Positions 10,682-22,515 of a stretch of 64,000 bases of DNA are shown here, piece by piece. The DNA comes from Oasisia sp. SBJ-2009 (Eukaryota > Annelida > Polychaeta > Sabellida > Siboglinidae), in the NCBI GenBank assembly GCA_964017155.1, contig OZ024858.1, positions 25,327,187 through 25,391,186 of the forward strand, written 5' to 3'. Every line of letters begins with the position of its first letter. Position 1 is the first letter of the stretch. The notes under the pieces are model-generated. The model worked only from the letters and a program-made list of their open reading frames with translations, was not told where the DNA came from and did not search any database. Position numbers and translations under genes: made by a program.

Positions 10682-12479
10682 TCGCGCGGCGCGGTAATGA
10701 CGGCAAACCAGAAGAGGCGCCAAGACAATACGGTGACTTCACGACAATACGGCAGACGCGCCATTTACGTTTCTGGCGACGTCAGATTTCAAAATGGCGA
10801 CGCCGTTGATCTAAGCAAACTGGGGGGCTCTTTCTTCCATCTTTCTCTTCTATCCTTTTCTTTCGACAAGAATTAGACACTTGTGTAGTATGCAAGCCAA
10901 CCTGAAATGTTCCTGCATTTGAAACGTCACTACGACAGGCGCGGGTAGTGTAGAGGTTTTAATACGCGCGGATGCAGCTGGCGACGTCAGATTTCAAGAT
11001 GGCGTCACCGTTGATCTAATCAAATTGGGCTCTTTCAATATCTGCACTTGCGGTCCGCAAGTTGCGATAGCATGTTTGCAATAAGGTACAAATATAGGAC
11101 TATAGTTGCATTATGGTACAACGGCCTGTGCGACATTCGGGTACTTTTTATGTCCGATGCAAGTCAGTGTGCGTGGCGTATAGAACCGATTAGATTCAAC
11201 AATGTCAGACTCTTTCCACTGATTTTTATACCGAATATATCAGGCCTTCAGTGTCCGCGCCTATTAAAACCACTACACTACCCGACCCTCTTGTAGTGAC
11301 GTTTCAAATGTAGGAACAATTGAGGTTGGTTTGCATACTACACAAGTGCCTAATTCTTGTCGGAAATGAAACGGAATATTCATATTCTTGTTCTCATTCA
11401 CAGTATACTGTATATCATGCAGACCACTCTTCGATGAATTGTCTCAATGTCTCAAGCAGCTTTCCACCTATGTCTAGGCAAACAGAAGTTTGGGCAGTAT
11501 CTAATTTAAAATTCGTTCTGCTGAGCTTCACATTGCTACACTCAACGACAGAAGTTCCGTTCATTGTGTAGGCAATCTACTCTCTGCGATATGGAACTCT
11601 AAAACGTGTTAGCGGCGACGCCACGAGGGCTGAATGCAGGCGGCGCAAAGATGTATCTGAAGCATTATATGCCATTCCAAGCGATAAAAGACGTTTGTTC
11701 GCATACAGATTTACTCTGTAATGTAATACTTTGTGGCGGATGTATAATTTGTGTAGCTAGCTGAACATCAACGATGATATGATGCGACCATTGCCTGTTG
11801 GTTGCAATGTGGTTTCGTTTTCATATTGAACTTGCGAAATGTATGCTCTTTGGTTTCAGGTCTTCCTATTTGAGTCCGAAGTGTGAGCGACACAGCCCCT
11901 CTGAGAATGCGAAGCGAGAGTAGTGGTGCACCCCTCGCAAGTCTAGTATATAATTTCGAAGTCGTCTGGGTAGTTTGGAACAACCTTTGTTTTCTCGTAT
12001 GGTACTTCGCCACGACTGTTATGTCTAGCTTTTGGCGTTACCTGTTTGTCGGCATAGCGCTCATGACATGGCCAAAAACCTGGCCTGTTGGCATTGATCA
12101 CTGTAGCATATGCTATTGTTTCAATGGCAATGTCTGAAAATATGCAGCCGGTCTCCGTCACTACCTGATACAAATATGCGTGCCGAGAAATGTGTGACTG
12201 CAATAAATACTGGTATCAAAACATCGAATGATTCCTACACTTGTTTCAGAAGGAAGACAATTAAAATGCGTACCCGTGGGTTACAATATTGCAGCAAATA
12301 TTTATAAGCCTTTTCATGCTGATTCCTAAGTATGCTGTTTCCAGTCGAGAGTAATGCGCTGTGTTTGGTGTCATGACGAGCAAAGGGTCATCTACTGAAC
12401 CGTATTGAGTGGGTGTATGTGTGCACGCGATGTGTGTGACATTCTCCGTGCGAATGGGGCTTATGCATATAAATGTTAA
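10682..12479 (+). repeat. 2.2-kb repeat, unit U0 (5'-truncated, rearranged)
   Basis: Homologous to the array units from about unit position 600 (aatggcggcaaacc core) to the very end (ataaatgTTAA). The first ~600 bp are missing where the inverted-arm element abuts. Compared with the array it has lost the perfect CRE (TGACTTCA instead of TGACGTCA) and carries an internal fold-back duplication at 10864-11362. The last ~700 bp are close to the array consensus. It ends exactly at the unit boundary, where the TTAA-flanked 7.1-kb segment begins. Confidence 0.9.
10864..11362. repeat. fold-back rearrangement inside U0
   Basis: 10864-10973 is the reverse complement of 11253-11362. Both arms share the U0-only tactacacaagtg insertion that array units lack. 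Just after the left arm, 10978-11018 repeats the core block at 10773-10812 in direct orientation (ctggcgacgtcagatttcaa). So a 3' fragment was inverted and the core duplicated within this copy. Confidence 0.8.
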
Positions 12480-12499
12480 AGGTTGACAATCATTTCGTT

Positions 12500-14530
12500 T
12501 TGCCCATCGCCAATCCTTTTCTTTTATGTCCTGATGTGTAATGTTTCAATAGTTTAACTAGTATGCGCAATCAGTTTAATTTTAAAATGCGTACTTATCT
12601 TTTTTTATACGGCAAAAAAGAATCGTCGTTACACCGGGTATAACTGACGAAACTATTAGCCGGTGTAGACGTCCTGCCCTTTTTGGGTCACGTGTTTTAT
12701 ACGAGATCGGCATCCTAACACACAATATAATAATATAATAATAACGGCACAATAACAAACCGCATGTGCTTTTGCGTGTCGTGACGAACGTTCCGAAGTG
12801 TTTCTTCTGTGAAGGTATGTATTAAGTGTTTTATTGCAGTTAGCAACCAGGGCGAGTAGTCGTGGGCTAATTCAACAAGAACTGCAACTTGTGAACTTCA
12901 TTATAGGCCTACTCGACGTGGATTCTCTAACTTGTTAGATTATTTTTACAGTTTGACAGTCGGCATCGGCATCGCTTAGTCTCAGCCAGATACACTCATA
13001 CAGCCTTTATTTATAAGTTTATATGTATTGTATTTGATAACGCAGGATCTTGTTCATAAGCTGTGTAATTGCAAAAGTACATATCTAGAGAGTGTAGATG
13101 ACGTTAGGGACGAAATGATATCTCATTGGCTTCGGAACATTGGCAGTAGCTAGGCTCCGGGTGATGGTCACCGTGGGGAGCATCCGTTATCTCGTGCAAC
13201 AGAACGTCAAACGAAGAATTATGTTGGTTATCACAATTATTTAAACAGTGTTTTGTGACTCACATTTTACTATGATTGCTGGATGTTGCTGATTTGCATT
13301 ATATTTTATATAATAATAATATTATAATTATATAATAATAAAAAAATTTATGACAACCATGATGGTGATGAATTTATTCAATATACAAAAAGGTAAACAT
13401 GAATATAAAATGCTTGTATAGCTACTAGCCAGTGTACACCATATGCAAGTATTACACATAACATTCTTGCACTTGTTACCATTGTGGTCAGTGATGCCTG
13501 GCTGTAGTCTATGTAATACCTGATACCTTTCAACTCACATATGCCAGCTGTTCTAATCTTTATCTTTTCATCACAGCAATATATGAATGCATAATACAAC
13601 TCAAATTATGATATATTAGTACGGGCTACACTACAATGCAAATGAGACGAGGCAGAGGAGGGACTAAGATTAATGCAATCACTTGTGTCGGGCAAATGCA
13701 TGGAGGATACGTAGTTTGCAAGAGGCCAACGTCTGATCACTCCAAGTGAATTAAACATTTTAACAATCAACAATGTATACATTTTATAAATATTTTAATA
13801 TGCCCATTTCAAAACTCATTTGCTTTCATTAGCATTTTCATAATATCTCGGATATGGAAAACTAGGATAACCTTTACAGTTGTGTAATGCATGTTATACT
13901 AAGTGTGTCCAGTCCAGTGTCCACACAGACTTCGGTCAACACCTTTAAAAAACTATTCAGCATACAACAATAACTCAGAAATAAATTTATAAAATCAATT
14001 ATTATTCATTCTGAAGAAGGTAGACATGTTTGAATATTCAGTGAAGGAAATATACTGTTGGCATCACAACAACACCTTATTTTGTCACTTCCAACATTTA
14101 CTTTGACATCCAGCTGAGCCATAAAATGTCAAATATAACATGCAGTAGTTATTACATGACATACCCTGACACAAAATTGTATATTGAAAATAAAACAGAA
14201 AATATGAATGCGCTATGCTTGGGAGTAAATATAATTCTATAATAATATATAAGATAAGGCATCCCTACATTTAAAAATAGCATGGTAATTTTACTTTCAT
14301 GTAATGACAATACAGACCTAATAAATTACAACCCTGCTTAGATATGAACCTGTACATGCTGCTGTAGCCAAATATTTCTTGCTGCCTTTTTTGTGGAATG
14401 CTTTAGGTCATACATAAAATATTATGTTATACAGCTGTAGATTTATTGATTATGGCAAAGAACACTGCATAATGACAACTCTGATACCATGATGCCAGTT
14501 TTTGTTTACTGAGTTTGAATATTATGCTTT
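12500..14530. other. unassigned interior of the TTAA-flanked insertion, left part
   Basis: AT-rich, with no supportable coding region. A small hairpin-capable sequence lies near 12638-12662 (ACACCGG paired with CCGGTGT across about 19 bases). Otherwise nothing was recognised. Confidence 0.4.
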
Positions 14531-14772
14531 TCTTTTCAGGTCAACACTCAACAGGAAACTGAACACCACCACTAGGTCAACAAGTTAATAAGCTATATAC
14601 CATCCAAGATCCCGGACAAGATTCCACAACCATGGGCTGTGCAAGACGCTGCAGATCAAATGTCATGTGAATATCAACCGAGTGATCTCAGTCGTGTGTT
14701 GCATCCATAACAGACTCCCCTGTACTGATGGTGTGTGCACTGACTTCCAGGCCAGTCAGTTACCCAAACTGA

Positions 14773-15046
14773 CTAGAGACTCATATAGAATGCAGGTTGC
14801 TTGACATGCGAATATGGTGATATCTGACTAGCTTTGCAGTTTGTGGTAGAACAGTGGGTACCATGGTCTGGCAAATATGGCATGAGCCTTCGGTCAACCT
14901 CTCTCAACACAATAAGATAGGTTCGGCATTCTTTGGTGAACTTCATCGGCTTGGATATCGATGGCATTACTGTGTTACTTAGTTCACTCTCTTTAATGGT
15001 ACTGCATGCCAGGTACCTGACATTTTCTGTGCATCCACATCTACCT
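14773..15046 (-). CDS. candidate terminal exon, unknown protein
   Basis: On the minus strand an acceptor-like TTCTTGCACAG (ending at 15047) precedes an open frame. It reads RCGCTENVRYLACSTIKE, later MKFTKECRTYLIVLREVDRR and PYLPDHGTHCSTTNCK, and ends at a TAG near 14773. Composition (Cys, basic and hydrophobic clusters) looks protein-like, but I recognise no domain. The plus strand of the same stretch is also partly open (GRTVGTMVWQIWHEPS), so strand assignment is tentative. It could be the 3' exon of the gene whose first exon may be at 19058-19214. Confidence 0.25.
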
Positions 15047-15099
15047 GTGCAAGAAACAAAGTGACAATTAACATGGCTGTGACATTTATGATATCATAT

Positions 15100-16005
15100 G
15101 TGATGATACATTTAGCAAAAGTCAATTATAGAATTGTTTGGTATTTGGTATTCATATCGTAAACTCTACATGCCAGATATGTTACACTTTATTAAGATCT
15201 GTTAAATCAAACAACATATCTACTAATGTAGGAAGCATTCAGCCACACTTATGTTATTATGCAAAGACTAACTATATAAAGTAATAATATCTACCACTAT
15301 CTGTAGCCGGTACTCTTCATACAGGTGAATAAACACATACCCGGGGTAGTGATTGCATATGTAACTCTCAGCCACATGGCGAGGACCATGACTAGTGTAA
15401 TCATCATAATTATAGTTAACTTAGTGTACTTTATTTGTTATTATTGTTATTTAATATGTACACATTACATGTATATAGTATGTATATGTACTTTGTATCT
15501 AGAAAGTCAAAACTGTCTAAGACAATTACTTCAGGAGTTAACCAGTTAAACTTTGTCACATTGTAAATATTTTGGACAAGTCATTTATAAAATCTTGTCA
15601 GATGAGTCTGCCATTCAAGCCAAAGTGAAACTTGTATGCAAACTTGTCAAGAGAAATATGTTTAATAAAACATCAATTTATGTTCTACTGCTGTAAAAAA
15701 TAAGCTATTTACAGCATGTTTCAGTAATATCCATAATGCATGCATTATGAGTAAACTTTACAATTTTAGGTAAATTGCCAGGATTTTGTTCTTGTGTAAC
15801 AATTGTTTCAGGATTTTGAACAATTTGCCCATGGGTGTAGTGTTAGGCACACATTTGCAGTAGGTAATGTCATTTCGGGTAAAGGCATCATTTTAAAGCC
15901 TAATAAATGGGATTAATGTTTTTTAACTAACCAGCATTTGACATACTATGTATTTGTGCTGGATATTTTTGTGAATGAATGAATCGTGATAAAAGTAACT
16001 GTTTG

Positions 16006-16068
<63 letters not shown>

Positions 16069-17195
16069 ATACATGTTTTCAACCTTTTCCTAATTTTATA
16101 TTTTACTGATTTTTTTTTTATCTGATGTGCATGTTATATTAAAAATAAATACATATATCATGTGCAGTGCTTGCCATTATGTTGTAGTCAATCTTGTCAA
16201 AAGTTTCAATAAAATGTTTTTACTTTATGTTGTCTTTACTTTAGTCCACATGTGATTCCAACAATATACAATCTATCCAGGACACCCATTACTGCAAAAA
16301 CCTCATGCAGACAAATAAACTGTCATACGCAGGAGCAGGTTCAGAAATTAATTCTAGGGGGCACAAAAACTTCCACTGGCAGATGAATAAAATTCGTATA
16401 CCTAAGCTGACAATTTAGATGCATATTAACATATATAATGCTCTACTGGTTAAGCCGTTTAATTTTTTTAAACGTTACAACCGTGCATAGCTGTGTATGT
16501 GACAACAATTGTAATAATTGTTTTACCAGCAGAACTGATTAGTATAAAGAATTTGTGTTACTCAATGACAGAAGTACCGCACATTTGAAACTCGTTTTAT
16601 TTTCAGGTCATAGGGAAGCCTGCACCCTTTGACTTTGCATAATCTATCCATCTACACAAATAGGCAAATAGACGACTGTGACAAATAATTATTACACATA
16701 ATTTCATGGGGCTAATAATGAATAATTTTGAATATGTTGTAAGTTTGTAATTATGAATTAAATGTTTCTTCACCATAATCACCTAGTTGGCATATTTTTC
16801 TCTGGTTATTCATATGAGATGACCACAAACACAGCAAAATTGTGTGAATGCAGTGACATAGGTGGGCATTAATTAGTGCTTTCTGTAAAGATAGTTATGT
16901 ATTCCACTCTACTCAGCCTGCCCAATCAGAATGCAGTTGATACCAATTATAGTGCATGATGTAATGGTATTTCAATGTATAATTTCCATAATATTAATTT
17001 CTATGTTTGTAACATAAATATGGCAACATATAATTAACCAATATACACCACACTTTCATCAATTTAAACATAATCAAAACAAACATAACATCTTTCTTGC
17101 CATATACAAAATGAATAGTTTTTGAGAAACATCTTTAAAATGCAGTTACTTGTGTCATGATGATATTTTATGAATATCAAATACCAATGATTACC
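15100..17195. other. unassigned sequence inside the insertion
   Basis: AT-rich, no convincing gene on either strand. It contains the TA microsatellite at 16007-16066. Confidence 0.4.
16007..16066. repeat. (TA)n microsatellite
   Basis: About 30 TA dinucleotides. Confidence 0.97.
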
Positions 17196-17198
17196 TCC

Positions 17199-17388
17199 AT
17201 TCTGGCAAGCTCCAAAAGGCATTCTTTGTACACAATGCAGAATGGTTTGCCAGTGACGTCTTCCGCTCTTGTCATCAGTGTCATGTCTTCATCGTCTGTA
17301 CTCATCAGTCACAATTTCTTCAATGTCATGCACAAAAGTTCACATATAGTAACAGGCTGCAGAGTGGCAACGTCTTTGCGACATCTGA
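17199..17388 (-). pseudogene. candidate internal exon with one in-frame stop
   Basis: On the minus strand, TTTTATTTCAG (acceptor) opens a frame reading CRKDVATLQPVTICELLCM, a single TGA, then STDDEDMTLMTRAEDVTGKP, FCIVYKECLLELARME and a donor-like GAG|GTAATC. Frame and amino-acid character persist on both sides of the TGA. This suggests a real exon that has acquired a stop, or that splicing enters downstream of it. I do not recognise the family with confidence. It lies between the candidate first exon (19058-19214) and the candidate last exon (14773-15046) on the same strand. Confidence 0.3.
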
Positions 17389-17395
17389 AATAAAA

Positions 17396-17820
17396 CATAA
17401 CCAAACCAGTGAGCATTACTGTAAACACCTCAAAATGGACATTTAATCATCAACACTGGCCCAAGAGGTCCTCAGGTCCTTTGGACTATACAGCCCTGAA
17501 TAGTTAATTTGTAATATTGAATGAAATATATTTTTGTTAATCTTAATCACTGCTGAGTTTTCACCACAAAACACAGCAAATTGTGTTTGTTAACTTGCAC
17601 AGGACCATAACATGTCATTAGTGGTTTTAGGCAAAATAATATTACAATAAACTTACTAAAATCAGTTAATTTTAATGCCATGAAGACTAAGTGAGCTGAA
17701 AACCTGCTTAGTGTTCCTCACAACTGCACTGCAGGCATACTACTGAAACTTCATCATGACGAAATGTACCAGTCTGTGAGACTAACAGTTTTTCTTTAAT
17801 ATTGGTCATAAACAAAGGTT
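17396..17820. other. unassigned spacer
   Basis: No feature recognised between the candidate exon and the SINE. Confidence 0.4.
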
Positions 17821-17821
17821 G

Positions 17822-18117
17822 CTAGTATTAGCGCAGTGGGGTAGAGCATCAGACTCTAAAATAAGAGGACCCGGGTTCAAATTTTGTGCTGCCATGTGAA
17901 ACCTTGGGCAAGTTGTTTTCACACTACATTGCTCCATTTCACCCAGCTGTATGAATGAGTACCTGGCTATAAACAGTGATGACTATTTGTCTACAAGCAG
18001 TCTTCGCAAAATTGCTACATGGCTGAATGCTTCCCAGAGAAGCCGAGATGGTCTTCGATTGAACTACCAGGGAGTAAAGTGTAAAAAGCGCTTTGAGCAA
18101 TCCTTACCTTTACCTTT
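17822..18117 (+). mobile_element. tRNA-derived SINE
   Basis: The head resembles a tRNA: an A-box-like tagcgcagtggggtagagc near 17830 and a B-box-like GGGTTCAAATT at 17873-17883, in cloverleaf order with a plausible anticodon arm between them. The body has the sequence CACCCAGCTGTATGAATGAG TACC, widespread in animal tRNA-SINEs, and ends with aaaagcgctttgagcaatcc. The 3' end is a short tandem tail (ttacctttaccttt). The length of about 295 bp is normal for such SINEs. It sits inside the 7.1-kb TTAA-flanked segment. Confidence 0.8.
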
Positions 18118-19057
18118 AAATCATGACAAAAGTTACAATTTTGTGTCATAGTATATCACGAGCAATTTATTTTAAAAATTGTGGCACCCAGGCGTATGCC
18201 ATTTTTTTGTGAAGGAAGCTCGGAAGGATATTGAGACTTATTTTACTAGTTATTTGAGTTATAGGAATGAGCTTACACATAGAAAAGGTTTTGTGACAAT
18301 ACAAGCTACGCCTCATCGAAATGTTTGGGTCGGAAGTTGGTCATATTTTAAGAAATATAATAACATACCATCTTTGCATATACATGTATAGATTCATAAT
18401 TAAGGCAACCAGACCTGCCATATTCCTCCGATTTGCACATTTATATACCAAATATGTACAATTTATCAATTTATGTCTAAGGTATGTGTATTCTGCTCAC
18501 AATCAGGGTCTGAAAACCCTATCGCGAGTGATATTTTGAATAAATCTTAATCATGATTTGTATCACCTAGCTGTACATTAACCGTACACTGTATTTATAT
18601 TCTAATTGTAGTTATGTAATCTCTATATTATATAGATCAACTCACCACAATTTCACTGACACAGGCTCAAGATTGCAGAATATATTGACTAGTGAATTAA
18701 ATGTAAATACAATTATTTATTTTTAACAACCTGTCAAATGTCAAAGTGCCATAACTTGAAACCTATTTAAGCTACAACGCTCACATTTTGGATTCTTGCT
18801 AATCTTACCAAATGCAAAACTGGAAAGGCTCTCATCATACTGTATTAGTACTGATCTATTCAAAAATAATCTAAGACTAAGTCCAAGACGTCGATGACAG
18901 CAACCAATTTATGGAATTTTATTTGCGTTCACTCGGAATGACCCTAAATGGCCTAATACCGTCGACTAATTTAATAGCAAAACTATTTTGTCAGCTGGCA
19001 CACGCAATATTAAAACAATGTGAAATGGTTGAAGCCGAGTAATAACAGAGTACTAAC
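18118..19057. other. unassigned sequence right of the SINE
   Basis: AT-rich, with short overlapping open frames that show no recognisable motif. Confidence 0.4.
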
Positions 19058-19214
19058 CTGTCGTACATGTCATTTGATTCCACAACTTGCACAAGTCTAT
19101 AACTTTTTCCAAATACACGTGTGCGCACGGCCGCTGTTTCTGTCTTTCTGCGGCTCTTTGTGCACTTCCCTGTTTCCTTGCCGATTCGGTCGCAAACATA
19201 CGCGGGCGTCCCAT
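19058..19214 (-). CDS. candidate first coding exon inside the TTAA-flanked insertion
   Basis: On the minus strand, ATG at 19214 opens 52 codons: MGRPRMFATESARKQGSAQR, then AAERQKQRPC, then VYLEKVIDLCKLWNQM. It is followed by a good donor (CGACAG|GTTAGTA, GT at 19057-19056), leaving phase 1. The basic, Ala/Gln-rich start resembles the N-termini of nucleic-acid-binding or transposon-encoded proteins, but no domain is identifiable. The region is more GC-rich than its surroundings, as expected near a promoter. It starts about 360 bp inside the right TTAA end and reads inward, as a transposon gene would. The next exon is uncertain. Confidence 0.35.
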
Positions 19215-19558
19215 CGTTGAACAAAAAACAGCAAAAGAACGGGAATATTGCGACTCTATAAATTATAGTAAACAGTCTATCGAAGGACTGACAGCATGGA
19301 CGGGTCAAAGGTCGATCTCACTGCTCGTTTTCGCTCACGCGAGATTTTCAAGCTACAGTCTTTTCCGGATGTCACGGTAACACAGGGTGTCCGGTTCGAG
19401 TTTCGGCTATGATAGCAAATACTCTTTTTCTGAGTTTTCTGTTTATTTAATAAAAACGAAGCCACACATTTGCACAAACGAGTTAGCATGTCACAGGGGA
19501 TACTTCGTAGGTTTGCTTTTTCGTGAAATTAGTCTGAAACGCGAGGAGCAAAAACAAT
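19215..19558. other. putative upstream region of the minus-strand candidate gene
   Basis: Sequence between the candidate ATG and the right terminal repeat of the insertion. No specific promoter element was recognised with confidence. Confidence 0.3.
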
Positions 19559-21526
19559 CGAACTGATTGTACATTTTTAAGATACTTTCCGCGGTGCGAT
19601 CTCGGCCTCTTCGTTTCATTTACATTATTTTGCATCATATTTTGACATTACTTATTTTGAAATACATCATATAGCGTGAAAAAATAGTTCGATCAATCGT
19701 CTAAGTAAAACGTTTCGATTGTAAGAACTGTAATATTAAAACTAATGTCCATTCGCACTTGCTATGATACATATGTCGATGTCAAGCTATCGTTCATTTG
19801 ATTCTCCCAGTGATCGGCCCACATTATCATCTACCTCAACACGTTATATAAATAAAATAACTTGATAAAAACAAGGCTTCACCCACTGTCGAATGACTGT
19901 TCCGCTTTGCCAGTCTTCATATCATCGGTCCTGGTCGGTCAGTAATGCTGCCAGAAGTCGTCGGCCATATGTCGCTGTATTTTCACCGTGCGCAGACACC
20001 TGATAAAAACAATAAAAGAGCGTTACAATGTGCACGGTGTCTAACAACATTGGAAGGAGCATGCTCAATCCTTACATATGCCCACATTCCTTCACCCCAC
20101 TGGCGTCAAAGGCGCAAATCCCACAGCGATGCGGTCGAGATTACACTAAAGAAACTGGCGTCTCTCGCCAGCATTCGGCTGCGCGCCACACAGTAATGGC
20201 GGCAAATCGGAAAACGCGCCACAACAATACGATGACGTCACGACAATACGGCAGACGCGCCATTTACGTTCCTCGCGACGTCAGATTTCAAGATGGCGAC
20301 ACCGTTGATCTAAAAAACTGGGGAGGGGTGCTCTTTCTTCCATCTTTTCCTTCTTTCTTTCAATGTTTTATTTGCGCTAGCCTATTTCGCAATAAGGTAC
20401 ACACACAGGACTACAGTTGCATTATGGTACACCGGCCTGTGCGACATTCGGGTACTTTTTGTGAGAGATGCAAGTCAATGTGCATGTGTATAACACCGAT
20501 TGGATTCAACAATGTCAGACTCTCTCCATTGATTGTTATGCCAAATGTATCAGGCCTGCTGCGTCCGCGCGTATTAAAACCACTACACTTCCAACGCCTC
20601 TCGTAATGAAGTGTCAAATGTAGGAGCAATTGAGGTTGGTTTGCACTCTGCACAATTCATGTCGGAAATTGAACAGAATATTCATTTTTTCTTATTCACA
20701 CTATACTGTATATGGTGCAGACCACTCTTCGACGAGTTGTCTCAATGTCTCAAGCAGCTTTCCACCTCTGTCTAGGCAAATAGAAGTTTGGGCAGTATCT
20801 AATTTAACATTCGTATTGCTGAGCTTCAAATTACTACATTCAACGACAGAAGTTCCGTTCATTGTGTTGGCAATCTACTCTCTGCGATCTGGAACTTTAA
20901 AACGTGTTTGCGGCGACGCCGCGAGGGTGTGTGCAGACTGCGCAAAGATGTATCTGAAGCATTATATGCCATCCCAAGCGATAAAAGACTTTCGTTCGCA
21001 TACAGATTTACTCTGTAATGAAATACTCTGTGGCGGATGTATAATTTGTGTAGCTAGCTCAACATCAACGATGATATGATGCGACCATTGCCTGTTGGTT
21101 GCAATGTGGTTTCGTTTTCATATTGAACTTGCGAAATGTCTGCTCTTTGGTTTCAGGTCTTCCTATTTGAGTCCGAAGTGTGAGCGACACAGCGATGCGA
21201 GAGTAGTGGGGCACCCCACGCAAGTCTAGTATATCATTTCGTAGTCGTCTGGGTAGTTTGGAACAACTTTTGTTTTCTCGTATGGTACTTCGCCATGACT
21301 GTTATGTCTAGCTTTTGGCGTTACCTGTTTGTCGGCATAGCGCTCATGACATGGCCAAAAACCGGGCCTGTTGGCATTGATCACTGTAGCATATGCTATT
21401 GTTTCAATGGCAATGTCTGAAAATATGCAGCCGGTCTACGTCACTAAACTAGGTGCACAGGGGGGATACATAGAGCCACTTCAAGAAAACTGTACAAACA
21501 AATCTACAAGGAAATAATCACAAAAT

Positions 21527-22514
21527 ATGAATAAAAATGAACTTAGATGTTTATGCTTAAATGCTAGAAGCATAATAAAAAAGTGACCTAGACTTCATGG
21601 TAGCGGATATAGAACCCGATATAATAGGCATCACAGAATCATGGGCACATAAAGACATGGTTGATGCCGAACTAATGCTCCCAGGTTTTGTAATGTTTCG
21701 AAAAGACAGACAAGAGAGAATGGGAGTTGGGGTCATTATGTATATTAAGGATTCTATACAAGCAAATGAATTACAGATGGAAAAGGAAGCAGAATGCGAA
21801 GAAGCTATTTGGTACAATATAGCCACAAAAACCTCAACATTAACGATAGGGCTAATTTATCGTAGTCCTAACATACGACAAGAGGATGATGAAAAATTGC
21901 TCAATGCCATAAAGGAGATTAGTAAAAGAGAATGTGTTATAATGGGTGATTTTAATTATGGTCATATTCAGTGGAAATCACTAGAGAGTGTTGAAAGAGA
22001 TGACCAGCAGTTTTTACTTCTAATACAGGACTGTTTCCTTACACAACATGTTTTAGAACCAACGAGAGGTGGAAATGTGTTGGATTTAGTATTCTCCTCT
22101 CAAAACGAATTAGTTGATAATGTTAAAATATGTGAGCCTTTGGGATCTAGTGACCATAATCAGATCCATTTTAGTATAAAAATACAAACAGAGATTACTG
22201 GCAAAAAGCGAGGGAAGAGAAATTTCAATAAAGGCAAATATAAACAAATGAGAACCTACTTAGCAAGCATAAATTGGACTGACTTAATGAAGGACAAGAC
22301 AGCAACAGAATGTTGGATAATTTTGAAAGATGAGATTGAGGGCATTATTGAAACATTTGTTCCTATACAAAATCAAGGGAAACGATCTAGGAAGTCAAAA
22401 GAAGCTATACGAAAGATTGCCTACAAACAAATAATGTGGAGAATATACAGAAACACTGGAAATATAGAAGACTATAACAATTACAAAAAAGGCCCTAAAT
22501 TTAGCTACAGCTGA
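21527..22514 (+). pseudogene. retrotransposon AP-like endonuclease domain (frameshifted)
   Basis: The domain would nick target DNA to prime reverse transcription. It begins MNKNELRCLCLNARSIIK at 21527, hits a stop at 21584 after an A-run frameshift, and resumes in another frame with DFMVADIEPDIIGITESW. Conserved endonuclease motifs follow: NARS, ITESW, GVGVIMYIKD, GLIYRSP, the metal-binding GDFN (21952-21963), and SDHNQI near the end (about 22149-22166). These residues are intact, but the reading frame is broken at both ends. A second frameshift lies in the A-run before 22500, after which the true frame continues as the connector. Confidence 0.85.
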
Positions 22515-22515
22515 A

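Larger units (their letters stand above)
12476..19580. mobile_element. 7.1-kb TTAA-flanked insertion at a repeat-unit boundary
   Basis: Flanked by TTAA at 12476-12479 and 19577-19580. The inner 18 bases of each end are imperfect inverted repeats: left AGGTTGACAATCATTTCG and right, reverse-complemented, AAATGTACAATCAGTTCG, matching at 13 of 18 positions. Removing the segment and one TTAA gives ATAAATGTTAAGATACTT, exactly the junction seen between neighbouring array units. TTAA duplication is characteristic of piggyBac- and Kolobok-type DNA transposons. No catalytic domain of either was recognised. Candidate minus-strand exons, a SINE and a TA microsatellite lie inside. The alternative is that U0 and U1 are separate edges of two arrays that coincidentally share the same phase. 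Confidence 0.6.
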
